A DNA stretch of 37,902 nt from Streptomyces triticirhizae. GTDB lineage: Bacteria; Actinomycetota; Actinomycetes; Streptomycetales; Streptomycetaceae. Positions 1-7,888 of the stretch are shown one piece after another. The stretch lies in assembly GCF_003696235.1 (NCBI RefSeq), contig NZ_RFFJ01000039.1:1-37902 (forward strand). The letters run 5' to 3'. Under the pieces are notes generated by a model. It was not told the DNA's origin. It ran no database searches and was given only the letters and a program-made list of their open reading frames with translations. The translations under genes and the position numbers were made by a program. Positions within the stretch are counted from its first letter, which is position 1. Each line of letters begins with the position of its first letter.

Positions 1-108
1 AACCGCATCAAACACTGGCGCGGCCTCGCCACCCGCTACGACAAAACCGCAACCATCTACCTCGCCGGACTCCACATCGCAGGCATCTTCATCTGGTCCG
101 CACGATGA
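1..108 (+). CDS. IS5-family transposase, C-terminal fragment
   Basis: Frame 1 reads 35 residues to a TGA at 106-108. The segment contains KHWRGLATRYDKTA followed by a hydrophobic tail ending in IWSAR. This matches the conserved C-terminus of Streptomyces IS5-family DDE transposases, where a basic R/K-x-W-R-G-x-A-T-R-Y-D-K stretch follows the last catalytic region. The DDE catalytic residues lie upstream of the window, so activity cannot be judged. It is partial only because the window starts here; no internal disruption is visible. Confidence 0.8.
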   Translation, partial: NRIKHWRGLATRYDKTATIYLAGLHIAGIFIWSAR

Positions 109-124
109 TCCAAACGAAAGAACC
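1..124 (+). mobile_element. right end of an IS5-like insertion sequence
   Basis: The window opens inside an insertion sequence. It contains the last 35 codons of a transposase, then 16 bases to the likely terminal inverted repeat, which read from outside is GGTTCTTTCGTTTGG. The next bases, TA at 125-126 followed by G, suggest insertion at a CTAG site with a TA duplication, as in many IS5-family elements. The left end and left copy of TA lie outside the window, so the boundary is inferred from where the reading frame of the interrupted neighbour resumes (about 127). Confidence 0.7.
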
Positions 125-126
125 TA

Positions 127-2202
127 GTTCACGCATGGCCTCGCGGTACTCGCCGAGCCGGATCGCGATCTCGCCCAACGAGACCCGGCTCAGCGCCACC
201 CCGCGTCGGTACCCGACGGCCGCCCGTTCCTCCAGCGCCCGGCGCAGGGTCTCCCTGGCCTCCGGCAGCCGCCCCATCCAGATCCAGGTGTTGCCCAGGC
301 CGTGGAGCGCCCTGGCCCGCTGCAAGCGGTCCCCGTTCGCTCGCGCGACCTCGGCGGCCTCCTCGTACCAGCGCGCCGACTCCTCGTACCGACCGGCATT
401 GCGCAGCCCTCCCCCACCGGTGATCAACATGCGGCTGAGACCCTGCCGGTGCCCGATGCGCCGGGCGGCCTCAGCGCCGAGTTCGTGGGCCTCGATCCAC
501 TCCTGTGCGGGACGGAACCGGAAGAAGAACGGCAGCATGGCGTCCACCAGCTGCCAGCAGAGGTCGAACCAGCCGGCCTCGAAGCTGCTCCGCACCACGC
601 CCATGAGCGTGCCGCGCTCCGCGCCGAGCCAGGCCAGCGCGGCCTGCTTGGTGGTGAAGGGCACAAGCGCCGTGGGTGGGTGGAGATGTTCCCGCTCGGG
701 GTCGACGTGCTGGGGCGTCAGCACGCGTTGCGCCGCCGCCGTCATCGCCAGGCACCACTCGGCGAAGCGCCGGAGGACCACGTCCCGGTCGGGCTGGTCC
801 TCCTCGGCCAGCGCGCGTTCCCTGGCGTGGGAGCGCACGAGATCGTGGAAGCGGTAGACGTCACCGCCCAGATGGTGCAGGAGGTTCGACTCCACCAGTC
901 GGTCCAGGGCGAGGCCGGTGCGTGCCACGGTCCCGCCAACCGCCGAGGCGACCATGGGGAGTTCGAGACGGGCGACCGGCAGCAGCCCGGCCGCCCGGTA
1001 CAGCGACCGCGCCCCGTCGGACAGCAGCCGGTAGGAGGCGTCGATCGCGGCCCGGATCGCGTCCTCACCGTCGACCGTGAGGTTGTCGAACAGGGCTTGG
1101 TCGTCCGCCAGTTGCTCGGCCATCGCGGACAGCGGCTGCCGTGGGCGCACCGCCAGATGAGCCGCCGCCAGGCTGACCGCGAGCGGCAGATAGGCGCAGA
1201 GCCGCACGACGTCCCGCGCCGCCACGGCGTCGTCCCTGACGCGCGCGCCGCCTCCCCCGCGTGCCAGCAGCTCCAGCGCGGCCTCCGGGGCCAGCGTCTC
1301 CAACTGGTGGACGACGGCTCCGTCCATGAGCAACCCGGTCAGCTGCCGTCGGCTGGTCGTGACCACCAGACAGTCGCCGGAGGCCGGGAGCAGGGGTCTG
1401 ATCTGGGCCGCCGACAGCCCGTCGTCGAGGAGGACCGCCAACCGGCAGTCGGTGGTCATCGACCGCCACAGGGCCGAGCGCTCGGCCAGGCCCTCAGGGA
1501 CCGAGGTCGCGCCCAACGCCCGGAGGAAGTGTTCCAGCACCTCGCGCGCGAGACGGGGCCGGCGGGCCCGTAGGCGCCCAGGTCGGCGAAGAGCTGGCCG
1601 TCCACGAACTCGTCGGCGACCTGCGCCAACCACCTGGTGACCAGTGTGGTCTTGCCGATGCCCGGCGGGCCGGTCACCACGACCAGGCGGGGTGAGCCTC
1701 CCGGCGCCGAGGCCCTGCACTCCTCCAGGGCACGAAGCTCGGCCTCACGACCGACGAAGTTGGCTGAGTAGGGCGGCAGTTGGCGCGGGACGGGTGGCCT
1801 GTCCCCGAGCGGTGACGGCAGTCCGTGCAGGTGTATCCCACCGTGGATGTCCCGAGCCTGAACGTTGGGGCCGAGAACCTGGGCCGAGTCGCTCAGCGAA
1901 TTGGTGTGGTGCACGGGCTCCATGCTGGCGTCACGCGACGGGTCCAGCCAGCCGGCCAGCGCCCGACGCACCCCCTCGTCACGCACCGCGAGTCCGGCCA
2001 ACCGGCGCGCCAGCCCTTCCTTCCCCGTCGCCTCGCGCCCCGTCAACACCTGTTCCCAGAGGGCCAGTACCTCGGGGTGCCCCGTGAGCTGAACCCGCAC
2101 GGACCGGCTTCGCTCCCCCGCGCCCCTCGCCTCCCGGTCGCCCGCTTCCACGGCTCGGGATATGGCCGATTCCAGCGCGTCGAACCAGTCCTGCTCGCGC
2201 AT
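127..2202 (-). pseudogene. STAND NTPase (NB-ARC-TPR), frameshifted and IS-truncated
   Basis: The coding sequence is split over two frames. The first (2202 to about 1550) gives a roughly 95-residue helical N-terminal region, a short motif with G-P-N-V-Q-A-R-D-I-H-G-G (residues about 101-127), then NB-ARC with the P-loop GPPGIGKTT (about 178-186). The second frame continues with EVLEHFLRALG, a Walker B-like LAVLLDD, a winged-helix region and TPR repeats. The switch lies in a (CG)4 run at 1543-1550; removing one CG joins the two halves cleanly. The 3' end runs into the insertion sequence at 127, so the last native residues are EAMREL and TPRs are missing. The start ATG at 2202 has GAGGGGGG 13 bases upstream; GTG at 2205 is an alternative. 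Intact homologues are signalling or conflict-type NLR-like ATPases. The shift could be a sequencing error, but the IS truncation is independent of it. Confidence 0.8.
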
Positions 2203-2274
2203 CACGTCCGTCACACCCCCCTCGCGGGACGGCAGTTGGTCGGCGCAGGCCGCACCGCGACCGGACCGACCTTT

Positions 2275-2292
2275 TTCTACCCCCTGGTAGAA
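2275..2292. promoter_or_regulatory. inverted repeat in the divergent NB-ARC/SARP gap
   Basis: A perfect palindrome, TTCTACC-N4-GGTAGAA, lies in the 233-base gap between the two divergent genes (starts 2202 and 2436). It is AT-richer than its surroundings and could be an operator for either gene or a hairpin in the leader of the minus-strand gene. No regulator is assigned. Confidence 0.4.
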
Positions 2293-2435
2293 CGCACTAC
2301 GCATCCCACAAACGCTCACCTGTTCGCCGAACACCAGAGTGAAGAATTCGCGCCGTCATTTCAGTGTGGACTAGCTCACAGAGTTCGCGACATGCCATGC
2401 TCGCAACAAAAGGGTTCGACCGGCGGGAGGCGCTG

Positions 2436-5400
2436 GTGGAGTTCCGCATACAGCTGCTCGGCCCCGTCGAACTTCTGGTCGACGACCGCCCGAGTGCCCT
2501 GCCCTCACCCCAGGACTCCCTGGTCCTCGCGGCGCTCGCCTGGGATGTCGGCAGCAGGGTCAGCATCGAGACGCTGATCGAAAGGGTCTGGGACTCCCCA
2601 CCGGAACGCGCCCGCAACAACCTTCACGTTCATATTGCGCGCATTCGCAGGGCATTTCGCGAGTGCCCCGGCCCTACGGCGCCGAGCATTCACACCCGCT
2701 CGCACGCCTACACCCTGGACACCCCACCCCACACCGTAGACGTTCATCGCTATCTCGACCTCACGGCCCGGGCCCGCGCCCACGCCGACCAGAGCCAACT
2801 GCGCGAGGCCGAGGCCCACCTCCAGGAGGCCGAGGCGCTCTGGAGGGGGGAACCGCTCACCGGGCTCAACAGTTCGTGGGCCCACGAGGCCCGGGAGATC
2901 CTCGCCCAGCGACGACTCTATGCGGCACTGACCCGCGCGGGCATCGCGCTGCAACTGCGCCACCACGGCGACGCGATAGCCGAACTGTGGACGCTCTCCC
3001 GTCAACACCCCACCGACGAGCACCTCGTGGAGCACCTGGCCCTCGCGCTCTACAGCGCGGGCCGCGTCTCCGACGCCGATCGCGAGGTGGAACGCGTGCG
3101 GCGGGAGTTACGCAACGAGATGGGCGTCGACATCGGGGCCCGCCTGCGCCATGTGCGACAGGCGATCGCGAACCGGACGTCCCCCGAGGAGCTGCTGACC
3201 GCCCTGGGCTACACCCCCGCCGCCGATCCCACGGTCGTGCGCAGGCCCCCGGGGCCGGACGACCTGCCGCCGGACATCGACTACACAGGCCGCCAGAGCG
3301 AGGTGCGCGCGATCCTCGCGGAACTCGACCGGCGAAGGAAGGGCGACCTCCGGGGGCCCGTCATGGTGGGCATCGACGGCATGGCGGGGGCAGGCAAGAC
3401 CGCCATGGCCGTCCATGTCGCGCACCGGCTCAAGGAGCACTACCCCGACGGCCGCCTGATGATCGACCTGCGCGGCCACGACCGGCAACAGGCCCCGCTG
3501 AGCACCGCGCACATCCTGAGCGAGCTGTTGCGCAGGCTGGGCAAGGTGCCAAAGGACGAGGACCAGCTCGTCACCGTCTGGCGCACGGTGCTCGCCCGAC
3601 GTCGGGTGCTGCTGCTCCTCGACAACGCGGCCGGGCCCGAGCAGGTTCTCTCCCTGCTGCCCGGGGCCACCAACTCCCTTGTGATAGTGACGAGTCGACA
3701 CCGTCTGGCGACGATTCCCGGACTTCACTCCCACTCCCTCGACGCGCTGTCCGAACGTGAGGCCGTCGCGCTGTTCCGGGAACGCATTCGAGGGCGGGCC
3801 GCCAACCCGAGTGAGATTGCGAGGATCGCGCGCCTGACCGGCTGTCTCCCGCTCGCCCTCGACATCGTCGCCGCACGTTTTCTCACCCGCCCCAGTTGGT
3901 CGATCGAGGAACTCACCTCACGTCTCTCACACGGACGTGGCATCCTTCACGAGATTCGCGACGGAACCCGGGCGGTGGCCGCCGCGTTCGAGCTGTCCTA
4001 TCAGGCTCTCTCGGAATCCGGGCAACGCGTCTTCCGACACCTGGGGTTACTCGTCGGACGCGAGTTCGGGCCACATGCGGTCGCGGCGCTCACCGGATAC
4101 ACACCCGGCGATGTCGAGAGCGAACTGGAGATCCTTTTCTATGTTCACCTCGTCGGAGAGGGCCCTTCCGGCCGGTTCGCGCTGCACGATCTCCTCAGGG
4201 AGTTCGCCCAGGTCCTCGCCCGTTCCGAGCTGGCCCCGGAGCTCTCCCGGGCGGCGCGCGACCGGCTGGCCGACGCCTATGTGGCGGTCGCCGACCGGGC
4301 GGACCGGCTCGCCTACCCGCACCGGGTCCGCATCGACGTGGACGCCGCCCCGCCGGTCGAACTCGCGGGCTGGCTGAACCCCTCGGAGCCCGAACGGTGG
4401 TTCCGCACGGAGATCGAGAACCTCCTCGCCCTGCGCGAACACCTCGACGACAACGGGGACCGACGTCGATCGGCCCTGCTCAGCCACGTGCTCGCCGGCT
4501 TCCTCGACGCCGACGGGCGCCACTCGCGGTCGGGCGCGGCCCCGCTGCGCGCAGCGGTCGCCTACTGGAGCGAGCAGAACGCACCACGCGCCGAGGCCCG
4601 GGCCCTGTTGGACCTCAGCTCCGCCACCGCGCGCACCGGCCACTACGCCGAGAGCCTCAGCGCCGCCCGCCGCGCCCTCCAACTCGCCGAGCAACACGCC
4701 GATCGTGACGCCCTGTTGGAGGCCCTCCAACGCATGGCGATCACCCACCACGAGACGGGCCGCCACCGGGAGGCCCTGCCCCTCATGCGACGCCTGATCC
4801 CGCTGCGGCAACGCCATTCCGATCTTCGTCAGCGCACCCGGGCCATTAATCTCCTCGGCGCCATCCAACTGCACGCCGGGGAACTGGGGGCGGCCCTGAC
4901 GACCTTTCGCGAGGCACTCAACGGGGCCCGTTCCGCCGGCGACGCGAGGGGAATGTACATGGCCCTGAGCAATATAGGACTCATCCAGCACAAGAGAAAT
5001 TTCCACGCCGAGGCCATCGCCTCTCTCCGGCAGGCACTGGAGATTTCGGAGAACGGCGGCAGGCTCGACGAGAGAATGGTTCTGAAGGTCAATCTCGCCG
5101 ACGCCTTACAGAAAGCGGGGGATGCTTCTTCCGCGCTTTCCCTCTATCAGGAGGCGCTGCCGGTGTTTCGCTCCCTGGAGGAGCAGCACAAGGAGTCGGC
5201 CGCTTTGATCGGCATCGGCCGTGCCCTGACCGCACTCGGACGCCCGGTGGAGGCTGTTCCGCACCACCGCGCGGCCCTTGACCTGGCCCGGAGCCTGGAC
5301 GCTGGCGTCGAGGAGGCGCGAGCCCTCAGGGAGCTGGGCCACGCCGAGGCGCTGGCCGGGCGGCACGAGGAGGCCGCCGGCCACCTCCACCAGTCCCTGA

Positions 5401-5570
5401 AGGTGGCGCGCGAGCTGAAGTTGGGCTTTGTCGAGGTGGAGACGCGGGAGGTGCTCGCCGAACTACACGAGTCACGGGGCGAGACGGACCGCGCGGCCCA
5501 CCTCCGGGCGCGCGCCCGGGCGCTCATGCACCAACTCGGCGCGGAATCGCGACCGTCGGACGTGCCGTAG
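2436..5570 (+). CDS. AfsR/SARP-family transcriptional activator with NB-ARC and TPR
   Basis: This 1044-residue protein starts with an OmpR-type winged helix (about 2-95), then the bacterial transcriptional activation domain (about 98-246), an NB-ARC ATPase with P-loop GMAGAGKT (315-322) and Walker B LLLLDNA (about 392-398), and C-terminal TPR repeats (about 690-1020). This is the layout of AfsR-like SARPs, which recruit RNA polymerase at direct heptamer repeats. The GTG at 2436 is chosen because GGGAGG ends five bases upstream and VEFRIQLLGPVE is the usual family start. In-frame TTA (Leu) codons occur at 3108, 4047 and 5106 (residues 225, 538, 891), so translation should depend on the bldA tRNA. 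The 3' third has more A/T at third positions than neighbouring genes. The target is not known; a small membrane peptide gene follows. Confidence 0.93.
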   Translation: MEFRIQLLGPVELLVDDRPSALPSPQDSLVLAALAWDVGSRVSIETLIERVWDSPPERARNNLHVHIARIRRAFRECPGPTAPSIHTRSHAYTLDTPPHTVDVHRYLDLTARARAHADQSQLREAEAHLQEAEALWRGEPLTGLNSSWAHEAREILAQRRLYAALTRAGIALQLRHHGDAIAELWTLSRQHPTDEHLVEHLALALYSAGRVSDADREVERVRRELRNEMGVDIGARLRHVRQAIANRTSPEELLTALGYTPAADPTVVRRPPGPDDLPPDIDYTGRQSEVRAILAELDRRRKGDLRGPVMVGIDGMAGAGKTAMAVHVAHRLKEHYPDGRLMIDLRGHDRQQAPLSTAHILSELLRRLGKVPKDEDQLVTVWRTVLARRRVLLLLDNAAGPEQVLSLLPGATNSLVIVTSRHRLATIPGLHSHSLDALSEREAVALFRERIRGRAANPSEIARIARLTGCLPLALDIVAARFLTRPSWSIEELTSRLSHGRGILHEIRDGTRAVAAAFELSYQALSESGQRVFRHLGLLVGREFGPHAVAALTGYTPGDVESELEILFYVHLVGEGPSGRFALHDLLREFAQVLARSELAPELSRAARDRLADAYVAVADRADRLAYPHRVRIDVDAAPPVELAGWLNPSEPERWFRTEIENLLALREHLDDNGDRRRSALLSHVLAGFLDADGRHSRSGAAPLRAAVAYWSEQNAPRAEARALLDLSSATARTGHYAESLSAARRALQLAEQHADRDALLEALQRMAITHHETGRHREALPLMRRLIPLRQRHSDLRQRTRAINLLGAIQLHAGELGAALTTFREALNGARSAGDARGMYMALSNIGLIQHKRNFHAEAIASLRQALEISENGGRLDERMVLKVNLADALQKAGDASSALSLYQEALPVFRSLEEQHKESAALIGIGRALTALGRPVEAVPHHRAALDLARSLDAGVEEARALRELGHAEALAGRHEEAAGHLHQSLKVARELKLGFVEVETREVLAELHESRGETDRAAHLRARARALMHQLGAESRPSDVP

Positions 5571-5578
5571 CCAATTCA

Positions 5579-5595
5579 CTGAACCTCATGTTCAG
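5579..5595. promoter_or_regulatory. inverted repeat after the SARP gene
   Basis: CTGAAC-N5-GTTCAG begins nine bases after the SARP stop codon. It could be a weak terminator, but it lacks a GC-rich stem, so it may instead be an operator for the small gene at 5765. The rest of 5571-5764 is unusually AT-rich for this window and contains a possible -10 (TAGTAT at 5688-5693) without a convincing -35. Confidence 0.35.
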
Positions 5596-5764
5596 AGAAT
5601 AAGCATGAAAGCCGCGCTAAGGACGGCGAGGCTAATCCAATGGCCCGACGGAGCCAGTGACTTCGGCACCCCGCAAACAGTTCAGCTAGTATCACCGCGC
5701 AGTCGGGCTTTGACCATCCGGGTCCCCGACGCAAACATGCCCCTTTTCGTTTCCCGGAGCACCT

Positions 5765-5968
5765 GTGCCATTTTCCGTCAGCCGTCCCGTCGCCGCCTTC
5801 GTCACGATCGTCATGCTCGGCATATGCGCCGCAGTCGTGGTCGCAAATGAGGCTCGCAACGACGACAGCTGGATAACGAAGGCCGAAATCATCATGGTCT
5901 ACGTCGACCGATACGCCCCGCCCGCCGAGGGCGGGTTCCAGGGCGGGGCGGAGCGGGTCATCGCCTGA
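5765..5968 (+). CDS. small single-pass membrane or secreted peptide
   Basis: A 67-residue product starts at GTG with GGAG five bases upstream. Residues about 8-27 form one hydrophobic segment (AAFVTIVMLGICAAVVVA) after a short N-terminus with a single Arg, so it is an uncleaved anchor or a signal peptide. The remaining 40 residues are polar and end in a Gly/Pro-rich tail. I do not recognise the family. It follows the SARP gene by 194 bases on the same strand and ends just before a strong terminator. In S. coelicolor, afsR is also followed by a small target gene (afsS), but this peptide does not look like AfsS; the parallel is positional only. Confidence 0.6.
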   Translation: MPFSVSRPVAAFVTIVMLGICAAVVVANEARNDDSWITKAEIIMVYVDRYAPPAEGGFQGGAERVIA

Positions 5969-5974
5969 GCGACG

Positions 5975-6007
5975 GACGGGCGGCCACCCCGAGGGGGGCC
6001 GCCCGTC
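5975..6007. terminator. strong bidirectional hairpin
   Basis: GACGGGCGGCC (5975-5985) pairs perfectly with GGCCGCCCGTC (5997-6007) across an 11-base loop. It sits between the converging small peptide gene and the beta-helix gene and should end transcripts from both sides. Confidence 0.85.
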
Positions 6008-6008
6008 G

Positions 6009-7691
6009 TCACACCTCCCGCTGGGCCTCGTACAGGTTGACCGGGTCGGCGGCCGAGGGAGTGCCGTAGGACTCCAGGCGGGTGTGGAGTTCGCCCGGGA
6101 AGTCGGGCTGGTCGATCTGGCCGAACTCCTCGACCTCGCTGATGGCCACCGTGGCGCTGTACGGCGCCAGTTCGTCGATCCTGATCATGCCGGCACGGCC
6201 GTTGGTCACCGTGACGTTCCAGTGGGTGAAGCGGGCGCCGAAGAGCGGGCCGGCCGTGGCGTCGCCGCCGTGGGCGCCGTTGTTGTTGACGACGATCTCC
6301 GTGCGGACGTTGGCGAACGGCGAGCCCCGGTGGGAGTCGAAGGTGCCCATCTCCATCGTGCCGCGCGACCAGACGTTGTGGCTGGACAGCCCCTCGACGT
6401 TGATGCCGTGGAGCGCGGTCCCCGGCGGCGCCGGAGATGTGGCCGCGTGAAGGGTGAAGTCCTCGACGAGGTTGTCGTGGGACCCCTCGCGGCAGGCGTA
6501 GGGGTGGTGGCTGCCGCGCCCGGAGACCGTGGTGCGGCGCAGGGTGCAGCCCTTCGCCGCGACCAGCAGGAAGCCGTTGTCGGTGTGGGTGACCTCGACG
6601 TCGTCCACCCAGCAGTCCCAGGCGCACTGGAGCGCCACCCCGTTGAACCCCGGGTCGAGCAGGTGCTCGGACAGCGGCACCTCCGGGCAGCGCAGGGTCA
6701 GTCCCTCGACTCCGGCGCCGACCAACGGGGTGACCAGCGTGGTGAGGTGCGGCTCCCACTCGGGCCTGGCGTCCAGCGGCAGCGGCCGGTCCAGGGTGAC
6801 GGTCCCCGACCCGTGGTCCACGGCGGCCAGTTGGCAGGGCCACTCGTGGGGAACGTAGCTGGTCAGCTTGGTGCACGAGCCCCAGTCGTAGTCGGCGGTG
6901 CCCGGCACCTCGCCCGACAGGTGGGCGAGCAGGGTGTGGTCGGCGTCGTCGGACAGCCGCAGCAGCACCCGGTCGCCCTCGGCCAGCCCCGAGGTGTCGG
7001 CGACCGGCACGGTCCAGTCGCCGCGCGCGGCCGGGCCGAGCGCGGTCAACGGCTCGAACGCGTCGCGGACGTTGCCGGTCCAGCCCTCGAACGGCCAGTC
7101 CTGGGCGCGGATGGCGTCGGTCAGCGACTGCCAACGGGCCGTCGGGCACAGCCAGATGAGGCCACCGGCCCAGGACCAGCTGGACTTGTCCCCGCCGTAG
7201 CGGCTGCCGTAGGGGCCGATGAGGTCGGTGAGGTGGCGGGTCGCCTCGATGACGGTGACCCCGCTGCCCTCGCCGCGCAGCACCACGCCGTCGGCGCCGA
7301 TGTGGAGGAGCCCGTCGATCCGGTAGTGGCCCGCCGGCAGCAGCACCGCGCCGCCGCCCGCCTCGGCCGCCGCGTCGAGCGCCGCCTGGATGGCGGGCGC
7401 CGCGTCGGCGGCGCCCTCGGGGTCGGCGCCGAAGTCCAGCGCGTTGGCGACGACGTCGGGCCGGGGCAGCTCGCGGGCGCCGCCGAAGGCGCCGGCCCGT
7501 CCCACATACGGAATCTGCGGATGGCGGTAGGGGTCGGCGACGTACTCGGCCCACAGCGCGGCGGCGTCGGTCGATCCGACGGCGCCCGCGCCCAGGGCCC
7601 TGGCCCCCACGCTGGTCATGGCGCCGACACCCACGGCGGCGGTGAGGGAAGCGGCTCCGCCGAGCAGGGTGCGGCGGCTGATGCCCGGCAT
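6009..7691 (-). CDS. Tat-exported right-handed beta-helix protein (pectate-lyase-like)
   Basis: This 560-residue protein begins MPGISRRTLLGGAASL, a twin-arginine signal. After the signal comes ALDFGADPEGAADAAPAIQ, the hallmark of the pectate lyase 3 / GH55-like superfamily, in which DFGA and a D-x-x-AIQ-AL helix open a right-handed beta-helix. Asn- and His-containing strand-turn repeats follow to the C-terminus (for example NNNGAHGGDA). The ATG at 7691 is chosen because GGAGG lies five bases upstream and it places the RR motif correctly; a start 24 bases earlier lacks this. The likely role is binding or cleavage of an extracellular polysaccharide; the substrate cannot be read. It has its own terminator, and an operator-like palindrome overlaps its leader. 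Confidence 0.85.
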   Translation of the reverse strand: MPGISRRTLLGGAASLTAAVGVGAMTSVGARALGAGAVGSTDAAALWAEYVADPYRHPQIPYVGRAGAFGGARELPRPDVVANALDFGADPEGAADAAPAIQAALDAAAEAGGGAVLLPAGHYRIDGLLHIGADGVVLRGEGSGVTVIEATRHLTDLIGPYGSRYGGDKSSWSWAGGLIWLCPTARWQSLTDAIRAQDWPFEGWTGNVRDAFEPLTALGPAARGDWTVPVADTSGLAEGDRVLLRLSDDADHTLLAHLSGEVPGTADYDWGSCTKLTSYVPHEWPCQLAAVDHGSGTVTLDRPLPLDARPEWEPHLTTLVTPLVGAGVEGLTLRCPEVPLSEHLLDPGFNGVALQCAWDCWVDDVEVTHTDNGFLLVAAKGCTLRRTTVSGRGSHHPYACREGSHDNLVEDFTLHAATSPAPPGTALHGINVEGLSSHNVWSRGTMEMGTFDSHRGSPFANVRTEIVVNNNGAHGGDATAGPLFGARFTHWNVTVTNGRAGMIRIDELAPYSATVAISEVEEFGQIDQPDFPGELHTRLESYGTPSAADPVNLYEAQREV

Positions 7692-7705
7692 CTCAACCTC
7701 CATGT

Positions 7706-7717
7706 ATGTGAACACAT
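7706..7717. promoter_or_regulatory. TGTG/CACA palindrome at the beta-helix gene leader
   Basis: ATGTGAACACAT is a perfect 12-bp palindrome five bases upstream of the GGAGG ribosome site (7697-7701). Its TGT...ACA form resembles GntR-family operators. Bound there, a repressor would block transcription or initiation. No GntR gene is in the window. Confidence 0.45.
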
Positions 7718-7773
7718 TTCAGGTACGTGTCCTTGATTCCCGCGAGGATGACATGCCCGGCCGGACGACGGAA

Positions 7774-7814
7774 GACGGGCGGCCTCCCGGAACTCTCCCG
7801 GAAGGCCGCCCGTC
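7774..7814 (-). terminator. terminator after the secreted GH87-like gene
   Basis: GACGGGCGGCCT (7774-7785) pairs with AGGCCGCCCGTC (7803-7814), and CCCGG/CCGGA inside extends the stem with one mismatch. It lies 75 bases beyond the stop of the minus-strand gene at 7889. The outer 11 bp of the stem are the same as those of the terminator at 5975-6007. Confidence 0.85.
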
Positions 7815-7888
7815 CGAAGCAGCGCGGAGGCCCGGGGGAGGCAGAGCGCGGCCTCCCCCGGCCCGTGGTCACCGCATCCGACCCGATG

